This document shows, piece by piece, positions 1-13,800 of a stretch of 64,000 nucleotides of DNA. Each line of letters starts with the position of its first letter. Position 1 is the stretch's first letter. The translations under genes and the position numbers were made by a program. The stretch is taken from the NCBI GenBank assembly GCA_949130485.1, contig OX422183.1, positions 21,941,202-22,005,201 on the forward strand, read 5' to 3'. The DNA comes from Agelas oroides. Lineage: Eukaryota; Porifera; Demospongiae; Agelasida; Agelasidae. The notes under the pieces are model-generated. The model ran no database searches. It was not told the origin of the DNA and saw only the letters and a list, made by a program, of their open reading frames with translations.

Positions 1-364
1 CCAAGGTAAACCTGCAGCACTAACCTCTTATGAGCATCTTGGGGTGTGGTTACTTTGCTCGATACAAAATAAAGGGTAATTCATATATCACTAAAAAGCT
101 AAAACTGAGTCCATGAACACGTCCATGAAAGTTCTGGATCAATGGCTGGTTGAACACTTGCAGTTTTAGGAGAAACAAAGAGGGCAGATGGCACCACAGA
201 AGTAGCATGAAATGAACTGGATGCTTGCAGTGGGCTGCAATGGTCCCACTGAGGGCTGAGTTGCACTACTACAAACACATCTCCCGACAAGGACATTGCA
301 CTGAATGGGGGACATCCTGGCTGCAAACATAGCAAACCAGTGTCTTCGGTGGTTAAAGACTTAC

Positions 365-700
365 CGTTCATTTTCCAGGTTTCCATCAGAAACAAACGCA
401 GAACCAAGCAGCAAAGTTCAGTACACTCCTTGTTCACTGGCTTCAGACTTATACTATCGACAGTATGCACTATGCTGATTTCACACGACACAATCCATTG
501 TTTAAACGTTGAAACTGCCCACTTTGTGTTCTCGGTATTTTCCGAATGTACCGCCCCTTCGAAATAGTCTTCCAACGATAGCTCTTCAGCGAAGTGCCCT
601 GCTTTCCTTTAGGAGCAGATGGCTTCGTGCGCCGCTTCTTTGTAGGTTGAAGATCATCCTCCTTCTCTTTCTCACTCTCGAAACCACTCCTGTCATTCAT
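365..700 (-). CDS. ZMYM/QRICH1-type (DUF3504-like) protein, N-terminal exons
   Basis: Minus-strand coding sequence starts at an ATG at 700. The recognisable part (about 598 to 365) reads SLEDYFEGAVHSENT..NTKWAVSTFKQW, then LCCLVLRLFLMETWKMNG. This matches the N-terminal block of ZMYM2/QRICH1/DUF3504-like metazoan proteins, whose C-terminal domain derives from a Crypton tyrosine recombinase (family knowledge). The exon ends at 365 with a good GTAAGT donor. Two readings of the 5' part are possible. In one, a 25-bp first exon (700-676) joins 598 through a 77-bp GT..AG intron and keeps frame. In the other, the lysine/arginine-rich stretch (KKRRTK, NLS-like) is coding and there is a frameshift near 580. 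Later exons should lie left of 363 or outside the window; none was identified with confidence. The catalytic-domain part is not seen, so function is unknown; a nuclear, DNA-associated role is only inferred. Confidence 0.5.
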
Positions 701-1567
701 CGCATACTTACGTCTTTCTTATTGACACTAACGATTGCCAATGTAGGAGAAAACACAAATGCTTTCTTCTATGCTGCTGCAGTCAATAATCCACATTCAA
801 ACTCTGGGATAATTTAATTACGCCAGCGTTCAACCAGTAAAATTGCAGAACGGTTTTGCTCAAGCAGTTTCTATGCAACTGTTGCTAAGCGCTAGCCTTT
901 GATTTGTATGGCTGCCCAGCTACAAGCCAGGTAAATCACCCGCTAGGCTTGTTTACCTAGTAATACACTCGACAGTTCCGGGTATTACTGGTAAACATGC
1001 CTAGGGGTGGTTTATGTATAGCTTATACCGCCTGTGATTTAACTTTTACCGCCTGTAACTGAAATTGCAGTTTAATACCATCAAGCGCTACAAATATAGC
1101 AACAAGTTATCATACGGTTTGCATGTGCAAAGCACTTATATAGCTCTTTAGTGGCTGTATGACGATGGCTGCAGTCTGAAAACATAGGTAGCGGTGAAGA
1201 AAGCGAATTTGAACTGTAGCATTGCTAGGCAGTTTTGTTGCTAAGTAGAAAAATGGCTAATATCTTATACGATGAAACCCTTGGGCCTACGGGATTTAGA
1301 TCCCCTTGGAAACCATAAACACCCTTTCACTTCACATGCGGGTGTTTATATAGGTTTTCACACGTATCTAAATCCTGTAGACCCCTTGGTTTCATCGTAT
1401 AACCTATATTTGTCTTCATGAGAAAATGTCAACACTTGTTCTCTCCCCAACATCAACCTGATAAGTAAGCTATGTCCATATGTAGCTTGACGCATTCATA
1501 AGCACGTAATACATGCACTTGAACAGTAGCTTATTATGAGTCTGTCTCACTGTATATACACTACCAG
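701..1567. other. Intergenic region between divergent genes
   Basis: This separates the minus-strand ZMYM-like gene from the plus-strand NLR gene and so may hold promoters for both. No start exon for the NLR gene was found here; short ATG-led stretches close quickly. Apart from the hairpin element at 1266-1402 nothing was recognised. Confidence 0.4.
1266..1402. mobile_element. Foldback MITE with ~36-bp inverted ends
   Basis: The left arm starts TTATACGATGAAACC and runs to GGATTTAGAT. The right arm is its reverse complement with a few mismatches, ending GGTTTCATCGTATAA. No coding capacity and no clear target duplication, so the superfamily is undetermined. Confidence 0.6.
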
Positions 1568-1858
1568 CTGACAAGGACATTCATGATGTGTATGGTGAGG
1601 TGGTTGATCTTGCTGGGAGATGGTCAAGCATGTGCCTGGCTTTGAGACTACTACCTGCAGATCAGAGTGCAATTGCAGCTGCTCACCCTGGAAACCCTCA
1701 TGATTGTCTTCAAACAGTCCTTGTTAAGTGGCTGCAAAAATGTTATGACTACCAGCGATTTGGGTCTCCGACCTGGAGGATGCTGGTCAAAGCAGTGAGT
1801 GATCCAGCTGGAGGAAATAATAGTGCCTTAGCAGAAAGAATAGCGAAAAACCATGCAG
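1568..1858 (+). CDS. NLR exon: N-terminal Death domain
   Basis: Acceptor CAG ends at 1567; donor CAG|GTAGGT follows 1858. The 97-residue translation has the Death-fold pattern common in early-animal immune proteins: DVYGEVVDLAGRW, LALRLLPADQSAI, CLQTVLVKWLQKCYD, FGSPTWRMLVKAVSDPAGG, ALAERIAKNH. It leaves one base of a split codon. Joining to the acceptor at 8844 gives GAT and stays in frame into the next exon, which supports linkage across the 7-kb intron. It could instead belong to a separate small gene ending at the read-through stop near 1867. Confidence 0.7.
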
Positions 1859-4800
1859 GTAGGTGATTTGAATGTATATCATGTAAATTGTGTGTATTCT
1901 GTGGTGTGTGTGTGTAACATTTTAACAACCAAAAACAAGGTTCTTCAACCCTTGGCTGGGCTATTTCCAGTTTTACAAAATGAATTGTTTTCTCTCAGTG
2001 TTCCTAGACTGCTGCTGTGAATTATGTGCTACGTATATTAGGGTGGAGGAGTAGACTCATACCCATGATGTTCATTAAATAAAAAACAAACCCTGGTAAC
2101 TTGTGTGAGTTCAAACTGTTTACTTCTGCTGCCCTTGAGTTGGCCAAATTTCAGAATGTTGTCACATGACAGTTGTAGAATTTCAGTTGCACCATAAAAG
2201 TATAATGAATATATCGCTAGTGCTTCGAACTTGCTTTCTGAATGATGGTTTTGTTCAAACTCCTTCTGTTGACCTGTGTGCAGCAACTACAATACCTGTG
2301 GACAAAATGGTTGTTTTACAAGAGTTAGTGGTTGACAGTGTGCGAAGTGGTCATTTCGACATGAGATCAAAGCATACTTTCACTTCTGGTAAGTCTGCGG
2401 AATGAGTCCATTCCACAGTCCGTTCTGTGTTTTACAGTAGGCCGTGCAGCATAATGTCTGTGATGTTGCATCTGGATATAGTTTGAACTCATGGAAGTTG
2501 CCAGGCTGTTTCTACTATTACTTAGTTTTAGTCCCAGTGTAAACACAGTAACTGTTACCGTATATGTCTATTTCACCTATTATTTTTGTAATAGGCATCT
2601 AGCTGATACAACCAATAAGATTGCTCACATGGCTGTCTACTGAGCAAAAGTTGTAATAGACATTTGATTGGTCAATGTGCACAGAAGTACACTGATATTG
2701 ATTACTTGTAAATTATAGCATAGTTAACCCTCGGCGCACATGCGCGAGGGTTACAGTAGTTGTTCTGTGTGTCTGTGTGTGTCTGCGTGTCAGTTTTCTC
2801 TATTCTGCCTTCTCGCGCTTTTAGGGGTCCAACGAGAGGTATCAGCGGCTACAGCGCAGAAAATACAGTAAAATTAAAAAGCCGTTTTCTCTAAAACTGC
2901 TTAGTTCGAAAGTTAGAAGCGTTATAAACTTACCGTGACTAAGTCAGCCATTTTCTTCACGTGCAATGTTTCCATATACCTCTCCGTAACACGTACGTAA
3001 CGGTAATGTGTGATCATGTTGTCGTAATTATCAGTGACTAATTGAACAATTTACCCTTATCATTGTTGTGCTATTATATGCCAGACAATTGCAGCAGACA
3101 TTCTAGAACTTTCTCTTGTATCCCATGACTATATAAACCAGTTGTACTATTCTTCAAGTGAATCAGAATTGAATGGCAACAGTTATGACAAATTGGCGAC
3201 AAGGATGGCTCTCTTTAGACAGCTCGGAGAATTTGTTGAGGGCCAAAAGGAATGGCAGCAATACGCAGAACGTATGGGACATTTCCTCGCTGCGAATGGA
3301 GTGACCGCAGAAGAGCGCAAACGTTCTATCTTTCTCTCGGTCATTGGACCCAAAACCTATTGCTTTGCAGCTTGGTGTCACCAAACAAACCAGGAGACAA
3401 GTCCTTTGCAGAACTGGTACAAGCGCTGAAAAGTCACTACAACCCCGAGCCGTCAGAGATCGTGGAGTGCTACAAATTTCACACTCGATTCAGAAAGCCA
3501 GGGGAGTCGGTGGCGACGTTTGTCTCTGAGCTACGGACTCTAGCACAGACATGCAACTTTGGAGATTCCTTGGGAGATATGCTCAGAGACCGACTGGTTT
3601 GTGGGATAAATGACGACTATATTCAGCGCCGCCTGCTATCTAAGCCGAGACTCGACTTCAAGAAAGCCATGGAGCTTGCACTGGGATTGGAAACAGCGGT
3701 AAAGAACACTCGAGAGTTGCAATCGTCGGGGAGGGAGTTTGCCTCAACGGAGGGAGTCAACAAACTGGCTGACTCTGGGGACAGCGAGGCAGCAAAGCCC
3801 TGTTACCGTTGTGGCAAAACGTCACACTTGCCGTGGAAGTGTCCATTTAGGGACGCGAAGTGTTTCAACTGTGCTAAAAAGGGGCATGTGCGGAATGTCT
3901 GCCGCAGTGGATCTGTTGCGACGGGAAAGGGGCGCAAGAGACAGCAAGCAGTACAGCAGTTGGAAGCAGAAATGGCTCAAGTCCAGGCAGAAAAGTACGA
4001 GGAGTACGAGCTGTGCCAATTGCAGGGTGAGAAAATTAGACCATTAGAAGTACCATTGCAAATTGAAAGTCAACCTTTAGCAATGGAGCTGGACACAGGT
4101 GCAGTTGTTTCACTTGTTTCTGAGTACACATACAGACGTCTTTGCCCCAACAAGCATCTGCAAGAGACCACTACTCGTCTACGCACATATTCCGGGGAAC
4201 AGTTGATGGTACTAGGACAACTGGATGTGGAGGTGCAATACGGAGCGCAGCGAGCTGTGTGTAGTACAAGGAGAGGGATCCAGTTTGTTGGGCCGAGATT
4301 GGCTGCGACACCTTTGTCTTGATTGGCCAAGCATCTGTCAAGTGCAAAGTGTAGAACAATCAGCTGTGACCAGCATTCTTGACCGACACAAGAATGTGTT
4401 TCGTGAGGAGCTGGGCACCCTACAGGGATTTGAGGCAAAGATCTATGTTGACCCAACAGCCAGGCCTGTATTTTGCAAGGCTTGCTCAGTGCCCTATGCT
4501 ATGAAGGTCAAAGTGGAGGAGGAATTGGAACGGTTGGTGAAGCAAGGCATCCTGGAGCCTGTGGAGTTTGCAGAGTGGGCTGCTCCCATTGTGCCAGTGG
4601 TGAAATCTGATAAATCCTCAGTTCGCATTATTTTGTGGAGACTTCAAGCTCACTGTCAACAAAGCCTCTAAGCTGGATCAGTATCCAATTCCAAGAATAG
4701 AGGATCTTTTTGCCACACTGAATGGTGGAAAAGCCTTCACCAAGCTGGATATGCGACAAGCTTACCAGCAGTTGCCACTGGCTGAAGAATCAAAGGCCTA

Positions 4801-7800
4801 CCTAGTCATCAATACACATCGTGGTTTATATCGATACAACCGCCTGCCATTTGGGGTGTCGTCGGCACCAGGAATTTTTCAGCGTGTTATGGAAAGTCTT
4901 CTCAATGGCATTCCAGGGGTAGTCGTATATATAGATGACATCCTAGTGACCGGCAAGACGACAGAAGAGCACTTGAAGGCATTGGACGAAGTCCTTAGTC
5001 GACTTGAAAAAACAGGACTGTGCTTGCAGAAACAGAAGTGCTCTTTTATGCAAACATCTGTCACCTACCTGGGTCACTGCATTGAGGCAGAGGAATCCGG
5101 CCAGTCCCTGAGAAAGTGGAAGCAGTTCGGCAGGCCCCCCAGCCAAAGAATGCAGTCGAGCTAAGGTCATACCTTGGCCTCCTCACATACTACTCTAAAT
5201 TCCTTCCTAACATGTCCACTGTTCTTGCTGCTCTATACAGGCTACTACGCCGCTCTACATCATGGAGATGGGGGTGTGTTGAACATCAAGCATTTGAAGC
5301 ATCCAAGCAACTTCTCACTTCTGCACAGCTTCTAGTTCACTATGATCCTGAGCTGGAACTGATCCTTGCTTGTGATGCGTCTGCACATGGAATTGGAGCA
5401 GTTTTATCGCATAGAATGCCAGACAGCAGTGAGAAGCCCATTGGTTTCGTGTCTTGCACTCTCTCCAAGACTGAGATAAAGTATTCACAGATTGAGAAAG
5501 AAGGCCTATCCTGTGTGTTTGGAGTGAAGAAATTTCACTCCTATCTGTATGGACGTCATTTCACTCTAATAACTGACCACAAGCCACTGCTTACTCTTTT
5601 CATTGAGAACAGAGCTGTCCCTCCACAGGCATCAGGAAGGATACAACGTTGGGCCTTGACCTTGGCAGCATATGAGTACACCGGCATCCGACCAAAAGCC
5701 CCTGGAGACTCCACTACCAGCAGAGCTTGTTCTGCTGATGGAGCATTTGGAAGAATCTCCAGTCACAGCAACACAGATCAGAATGTGGACCAGAAGAGAT
5801 CCATTGTTGTCTCGGGTATCTCGATACCTCCACGAGGGATGGCCAGATCAATGTGATGACCAACTGAAACCTTACTGGTGCCGCAAAACGGAGCTCTCTC
5901 TCCATGATGACTGTGTACTTTGGGGAAGCCGCGTCATCATTCCACCTCCAGGCCGAGAGGTGGTGCTAGGAGAGCTGCATGCCGGACATCCTGGCATTTC
6001 TCGAATGAAGACTTTGGCAAGAGTGTTTGTGTGGTGGCCCGGTATGGATGGAGACATAGTGAAGACAGTTCAATCATGCCACATTTGCCAACAGTACAGG
6101 CCAGCACCTCCTCCAGCTCCTCTCCAACCGTGGAAGTGGCCCTCCCATCCGTGGTCACGCTTGCACTTGGACTATACTGGACTGTTCCTCGGGCACATGT
6201 TTCTAGTGGTGGTCGATGCACATTCGAAGTGGTTAGAAGTATTCCAGATGCCTGCAGCCACCTCTCGAGCAACTATCCAACAACTACGAGCCTTATTTGC
6301 CCAGTTTGGCCTACCACAGACGATCGTAACAGATAATGGTCCCTGTTTTTCTAGTGAAGAGTTTACACTCTTCCTCAAGAATAATGGCATTCTCCACTTG
6401 AAGTCGGCCCCTTATCATCCCTCCAGCAATGGCCTTGCTGAACGGGCTGTACAGACATTCAAGCAAGGAATGAAGAAGTTCACTGACGGAGATTTGAGAG
6501 ATCGGATATCACGTTTCTTGGCTCATTATCGAACAACTCCACACACCACTACTGGAGTTTGCCCAGCAGAACTTCTTCTTGGTCGAAGACCCCGCACTAG
6601 ACTAGACCTATTACGGCCTAGTGTGAGCACCAGAGTCAACCACAAGCAGTTGCAGCAGAAGCAAGCTCATGATGACAAAGCTCGAGTGCGAAACTTTTCA
6701 GTGGGTGAAGGAATTTACACTTGGCAATATGGTAGGGGCGCAAAAAACTGGGTGCCTGGACAGATTGTGGAACAAATGGGTTCAGTATCATTCCGGGTGG
6801 AATTGAACGATGGAATAGAACGATGGAATAGTGTGTCAAAGACACCAGGATCATATCCGCAGACGGTATGATCCAGTAGATACAACACCCATGCCAACAA
6901 TCGTAGAACCACCAGATCGGGACACTTCAGTGCCTCCTGCCACTGCAGCACTTCCAGAGCTGCCAAGTTTGGATGAATTACCAAGTCTCAGCCCACAGAG
7001 GCCTGACTCCACAGAACATTCTCATCCCCAAGCTCCTGTGGTTGAAGAGGCTCCGACAACCAGGCGTTACCCAGCAAGAGACAGATGGCCACCTGATCGT
7101 CTAACTTATGACTCATAAGGGAGAAGGAGATGTCGTAATTATCAGTGACTAATTGAACAATTTACCCTTATCATTGTTGTGCTATTATATGCCAGACAAT
7201 TGCAGCAGACATTCTAGAACTTTCTCTTGTACTCCATGACTATATAAACCAGTTGTACTATTCTTCAAGTGAATCAGAATTGAATGGCAACAGCTATGAC
7301 ACATGTGAGTTGGAGCACGCGGTTTTTCTGTCTAACTTAAACGTTCGTGACTGTCTTTTACGAGAGGTTCAGAAAGGTATGCCCACAGTGTAATACCGTA
7401 GATTAGGTCTATGCGTCTGAGAAAGGTATGCCCACAGTGTAATACCGTAGTGCACGTGAAGAGGTCAGTTTGTGACTGTGGCCATGCCTTCGCATCGCTG
7501 AAGAAAAGCCAAAAGGAAAGCACGGTGTACTACTGTTTGGGAGCCTGAGAACGCAATGAAACGTAGAAAAGCCTTACTGTCTGAGGAAGAGTTATTAGTG
7601 ACGAAAGAGAGAGACAAAGTCCGCATAGCGAGTAAGACAGCTTCTGAAACACATGAGCAGACTTTGCACAGGCAAGAACAGAACCAAACACATCTAGCTT
7701 GTACCGAGGGTTCTGCACTTCAGTGCTGTTCATTTATAGCTAAACTGATATTGTTTCCTGTAAATATTTTATAGTATACAAACATAGCTTATACTATACA

Positions 7801-10800
7801 CAAATATAGTTTATTATCATGTAATAACACAATTTACTGTGGAATTTGGGATTAATAGCACTTGTAATGTCCAAAATAGCATTCGGCTTCACCTCATGCT
7901 ATTTAGGGCATTACTCGTGTGATTAATAGCACTTAAAATGCCCAAAATTGCATTCGGCTTCGCCTCAATAATAGTTAGACACTGAGACCAAGGGATCTAC
8001 GCAATTTAGAAACCTGAGGGCCCCGTGCTGTGTCATCCCGAGCGCAGTGAGGGTGCTGCTAGGGGGCCCGAGGGTTTATAAATCATGTAGATCCCGTTGG
8101 TCTCAGTGTCTCACTTTTTTAGATCATGGCTAGCACTGTCGTAAACTCGAGCATATTTTCGAAACAAATACCGCCATCACAAGCGATGAAAGCTGTGAAC
8201 ACGAAGAGCCGTTGGACTAGCTACCCTGTAGAGTGAACCAAGTGAACCGAGCGAACGGAACATACCTCGAAAACCGAACTATAACTCACCTGTGTTCTGA
8301 AAGTACGGGTGCAGGTTACGATATACCTCAGTGAAGAAAGGTCACACTGTGAACAACGAATGGCTGCTCAAAGCGTTGTCTTCACTCGAAGAACACAGCC
8401 AGTTTCAAAGACAGAGTTGTCTCATAGAACACATTGCTCAGAGCATGAGGCCATTGTTTTGGCCTTACATTGTCAGTAGTATGTACATGGATTATGTATA
8501 AACAAATATTTTGATGTGTGTATATTTTGTGTAAATAAGCGAATTTTTGTTTTCTATAAATCAAAAATTTGTTTTTCTATTTGGGGAATGCAGAAGGTGG
8601 TGATTACCTATACAAACAAGGCTAGATTTAGGGATGGTTGTTCATGTAATATCAGGTGGGCCAATACTTAACAGTTGAACTTTTGAACAGATTACGGATT
8701 ACAGTTTATTTAGACCTCCTTGTAACATGGAAATGTGGTGCATTGCTCATGTATACACGTTTTCTACTTTATACATCCACGTTAATTTTTCTCATATACT
8801 CATACACTCCACAGTTAAATCTCCCACGAAACCTCCTCTCGCAGATCCAAGAGAGTCCCATCATCTGTGCAGAATGTTTTCCACCACATTTACTAAATTA
8901 GCTAAAATTCTGAACAGTTCTGTAGAGATTTCCGAATTGAAAGAATTTTTGGAGAGCTACTGCCATCCCCTGTATCCTGAACAACCTTACGTTGCTCCAC
9001 AGATCTATGGAAATGCAAGAACAACCAAGGAAGTACTCAAATCTCTATTTCCTCAGTACATCAATTACATGCACTACTACCTGCTTGAAGATATAGTTGA
9101 AGCATTTGATTGTGACAAAGCGAAAGAACTTCTACAACAATACACTGATCAGAAGTACAATCGAAAGAGAAAGCTCAAAGATCTGCCAGGTCCCATTACT
9201 GATGGGGAAATTGAACAATTTTATGGTACAAAGAAGTTGAAGGTACAGGTAGAGGGGGATACAAGTGAGGCAACTGTGGAAATCATTGGTGAAATTCAGA
9301 AAGCACTGGAAAGGGCCAGTGGGATAAAGAAAGCAGTTATCACGTATGCTTTTTATGACCCTGGCTCTGTCCTCCTTACCTTTCTCATTCCTGATACCAT
9401 TTTCCATATCTTCCATGAACTAAATACCGAGGACCTTGGACTCCTGGCAGACAGTGGTGTGATGAAGTTGGAAGTTGATGAAGTCGTCATTGATAACATA
9501 CAGCAGTACTGTACTGTGAAAAGCCATGCAGTTGAAGTAGCTGTTGAAGGTGGTGAGCGCACCAAACGAACTGGACTGGAGTACTACCTGAAGGAAAGGG
9601 CCACAGAAATTACCTCAGAGAGATACTTACACCTCCTGAAGATGCTGGGTACTGCTGAAACTGCGATGCTCAATGATATCTGTTCTGAACAATTTCTTGA
9701 AGCGTTTTCAAAAGACCTTCAAGACTGGAAGAAAATTGCCCCTTACTTCAGCATTCATGAATGGAACATTAAGGAGCTTGTATTCAACTACCCAAATGAG
9801 AATGATCAGAAATACCAGGCTCTTTTATGCTGGAAGAAAGCAGAAGGATCTACTGCCACCTACTACAACCTACTGGAGAGTCTGATACTCCATGGGAACA
9901 TTGGGGAGGTGGAAGCATTGCTGCAGAAGCTGGGACAAGGTAACTGGCCCAATTACAATAGTTAACAAATGTGTATGTCATTGTGCTATTTCATTGCCTC
10001 TTATAGGACCTGTGGTCCTCCATGCCAGCAGATGGCTGAAGCAGCAGTACCTGACTCACGACAGTTGGCAGCAATGGAGAGAAGTTCCTAATTTAATACA
10101 GTTTGACCAGAGACTGGGAGAGCTGACTACACAAGCCAGCGAACAACTAAAGAACGTGGACTACTCCAACTGCTATTATGATATACAAGATGAGTTCCCT
10201 TCCAGTCTTATCCCAGTTTCAGTGAAATCCCTGGTGAATGCATGCACAAGTAGTGACCATCCACGGTCTTCAGAATTGTGCATTCTAATTAAAGGAGCAC
10301 CAGGCCAGGGAAAGTCATTTCTGTTGTCCAAACTCTGCCAGTACTGGGCTTTAGGGCATGGAATGAGAAGCATCACCCTCATGTTTTGGGTAGACTGTTC
10401 TCAATTCCAGAACAGAACAATAATAACACTCAATAAGTTGTTATCACAGGTACTCCCTATTGAAACACAGGATATTTCCAAGTGGATTGAGAACAAACAA
10501 GGGAAAGATGTTGTTTTTGTATTGGATGGATATCACCAACAACGGGATGGTGATGTTTTACATGACTTGGCTTCTCGAATGTTTCTTCCAAAGTCTGTTG
10601 TGTTGATAGCATCCACTTACACACCAAATATAAGAAGAGTCAAGCAACTTCAGCTTCTTAATCTTACTGACAATCAAATATCCAAGCAAGTTGTTCGATT
10701 CTTTATCAGACCATCAAAAGTGGAAGGCTTCTTTCTTTATCTAAACGACAATCTTGATATGAGGCTATTGGCATCTACCCCAGTACACCTGTATACTCTT

Positions 10801-13800
10801 CTGTTTGTCTGCAACAAACTTTTGGACACTCCGTCTCATGAGCTTCCGGTTACATGGACTGAACTCTTCACAAACATGACATTGTTTCTTTTACAATCAA
10901 CATTTCAGAAACTGCCACAAATCAAAACACCACCAGGCTCTGTAAGTGAACTACCTAGCACTGTGCAGTCATTTCTTCGTGACTTATCAACTGTAGCTTT
11001 TGAGAATCTCACCGCTGAGTCTTTTCATTTGACCTTGCCAGCAGCAAGATGTCTTGGCCATGGGAGTGGTTTTGCACTGGTACATCCTTATAGCAAACCA
11101 TTGTGCCGCAGTGAGAAACAGTGTTTTCAGTTTTCCTCTCCACTGCTTCAGCAATTCTTAGCTGCACTACATGTACATAGCCTACCACTATCAAAACAAA
11201 CAGAGCTTATGGTGCACAAGTCAGAGCTGAATTTTCTTTGGCAATTCTTTGCTGGGCTGCTTGTCTCTGAATCATATGACAGGTTTCGAAATCTGAGAAA
11301 TGCGTTTCACAAGAAGAAAATGAAAATGCTAGCCAATTGCGCATATGAAGCTGACTGGTTATGTGACATGCCATCTGTTTTCAGAGACCATATTCTAACA
11401 CCTGCTGATATGCATCATGTCACAACTGGTTTTAAGTTTCCACCAGGTTTGTTGAATTTTAAACAATGCTACTTTGGGAGAGCAACTCTATTTCAGCTGA
11501 AAAGACAGGTGCATGCACTTGCTCAAAGTGGACAGCAAGGCTTCAGAGTGAGGTAAGTCATGACTCTGTGTCCTGGTTAACTGGGGTTGATGCTGTATCC
11601 CTAAGATAATCTATCAGGTTTTCAGTGTTTAGGAAAGTAATATCAGCTTATCACAAGGACAGAATTTATGAACTTATTACTGTGGTTCAGTCAGACTCCC
11701 ACATTTGGTTGCAAGAGCCAATAACAGTTTGCATTCTTTGCACTGAAATTAAGTACAAATAGCAATCTTGATGTTGCAAGCTATGTGAAAGGCTGTACCA
11801 GGTATAAAGATAGGACAAACTCTAGCAGAAAATCACATATTGTCTGAGTTATTGCTAAGCGGTGTGCAAGGCATCCACTGCTTAATTTTCAGCAGTTTCT
11901 TTCCTACAGTTTTGAGGATTGCATTTTTTCATCTGAAGGTCTTTGGTCACTTGCAGCAGCACCATTTCAAGAGCTGAGGTATCTCTAGGAATCTGTAGTA
12001 TTTGTTCCCTTCAAAGAAGGTTCCTCACCTACTGTAGTAACTACTGCCACTTTCCTCTCAGTACAGACACCATACCACCAATTAATTGAAGCCATACCTG
12101 CACTGCTGGAGGTTAATTGTTGCCATAGCAGCAGAACATGATTTTAAATATACATATTGAAATGCCATGTTATATGTACGGACATTTGGCTTGCCGCCTT
12201 TCTGAGATGCTTTATATGAAAATCTGCTATACAAAAGTTTCATTTACGGTATGTAATTTCCAATTGAAGATCTCTGGCACCTCTGGTGTATGTTGAAGAC
12301 TTATCATTACCATAGCAACAAAACATTGTTAATGTGGATGTACCTCAAGTGTGTTTGTGTCTGATTATACCCACTACAGCCTCAGAGACAATGGTCTAGC
12401 TGACACTGGAGCCATAGCTCTGGCCAGAGCATTGCAACATAAGTCACTGGAAGAACTGTAGTAAGTTGTAAACTGAGTGTCTTACTATCATATGGTTGGT
12501 AATTTTCACAGCACATACTTTCACAAAACAGGCCCTAATCCGGGTTTCAGAAATTTTCGTGACTTTAATTTTCGTGGTCTGCTGTATCTGGAACCCACAC
12601 GTTAGCTAGCTGTGCGGATAAAAGCTGAGCACATGTCTAGAATTGTCTACGGAGAGAGATGGCAATCTTGGCTCTTTGTTACTATATGAGAAGAAAAGAT
12701 ACGCAGGCACAACCAGACTAGGTATAAAGTAACCTCATAGCTAGGCTGTTCATGAAGGCGATTGTTTACGCTCTCAGCCCTGCGCCGCCATCCAGTTTGT
12801 TGGTCTGCGCTTACGTAGCGCTTTGATTTCCCAATTGGCCTGAGCAATAGCCGTCAAAAGCACACTTGCTGACAGGCTTCTACTAAAGCAGTTAGGCTAG
12901 ATAGTGAAGTAGTGCCATATTGAAACGCGATTCGCTCGCTGTGTACATGATCAGCGAAAATTTTGCAGTTTTAATTTTCACAAATGGCTCTTGACTCGTG
13001 AAAAACACAAGTACTCTCTTCTACAGTCTTGGACGGAATAGAATTAGAGATTCTGGAGCCACTGTCCTGGCTGATGCTCTGAGAATGAACAAGAGCTTGA
13101 CAACACTAAAGTAAGTAACTATCCTGGCCCCATACTGACCTATAAGCAAAGTGTTATGAGCATGATATGGTTGTCCTAGGTGACAGTGGTCCCTGTGTGG
13201 TCTCCTTGTACTGTGACGACTGGTGCTAGTAACTACTGTCACTTTCCTCACAGTACTTCTAGTTGAAGCCATATCAACATCACTGAGTTGTCAGTACACT
13301 AGTAACAGAAACATGGAATTTGTACACACATTATGTTGCTATGACAACAGCAATACATATTAGCTAACCACCATACTGAGACATTTTGTATGTGTAAGAA
13401 TCTGATGTGCTACGTTTTAGTCAAATGTGTTAATTGAAGCCCAAACGAGTATAATTTGCCCCTTCTGGAGTTATCATTGCCATAGCAACAGAAACATTCT
13501 CCTATTCTACTGACTCTCAGTGATGACATAAGCCTATGTTAAACTGACTGACTGTCCCATTAATTGATTTTCACTACTTGCACTAATTCTGGAGTACTCT
13601 CTTCCACAGTCTTGAATGGAATGGAATTGGAGATTCTGGAGCCACTGTCCTGGCTGATGCTCTGAGAGTGAACCAGAGCTTGACAACACTGCAGTAAGTA
13701 ACTATCCTGGCCCCATACTGACATATAAGCAAAGTGTTATGAGCATGATATGGTTGTCCTGGGTGACAGTGGTCCCTGTGTGGTCTCCTTGTACTGTGAC

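Larger units (their letters stand above)
3020..7301 (+). mobile_element. Ty3/gypsy LTR retrotransposon (Mag-like), fossil
   Basis: Two 171-bp LTRs (3020-3190 and 7131-7301), TG..CA-ended and differing at about three sites, are flanked by a perfect 5-bp target duplication CATGT (3015-3019 and 7302-7306). A TTGGCGAC-type primer-binding region follows the 5' LTR, and a purine tract (about 7117-7130) precedes the 3' LTR. Parts in order: gag with two CCHC knuckles (about 3.2-4.0 kb), aspartic protease with DTGA (about 4.1 kb), reverse transcriptase with YIDD (about 4.4-5.1 kb), RNase H (about 5.35-5.65 kb), integrase with HHCC, D,D,E core and GPY-like tail (about 5.9-6.9 kb). Short LTRs and integrase layout suggest the Mag/SURL clade. 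The coding region is broken in roughly four or five places. LTR similarity of about 98% implies a fairly recent insertion, in the sense orientation of the NLR intron. Confidence 0.93.
1859..8844 (+). other. ~7-kb NLR intron loaded with mobile elements
   Basis: GT at 1859, AG at 8843-8844 after a pyrimidine-rich stretch. It contains the Ty3/gypsy fossil (3020-7301), a Helitron-like fragment around 7.5-7.8 kb, tandem/hairpin sequence at 7849-7966 and a foldback MITE at 7978-8110. The stretches 1865-2720 and 8112-8840 show nothing recognisable. Confidence 0.6.

Noticed and set aside
12530-12990. Possible MITE with AATTTTCGTG motifs in an LRR intron
   Set aside because: The AATTTT motifs at the two sides are in direct, not inverted, orientation and no target duplication was found.
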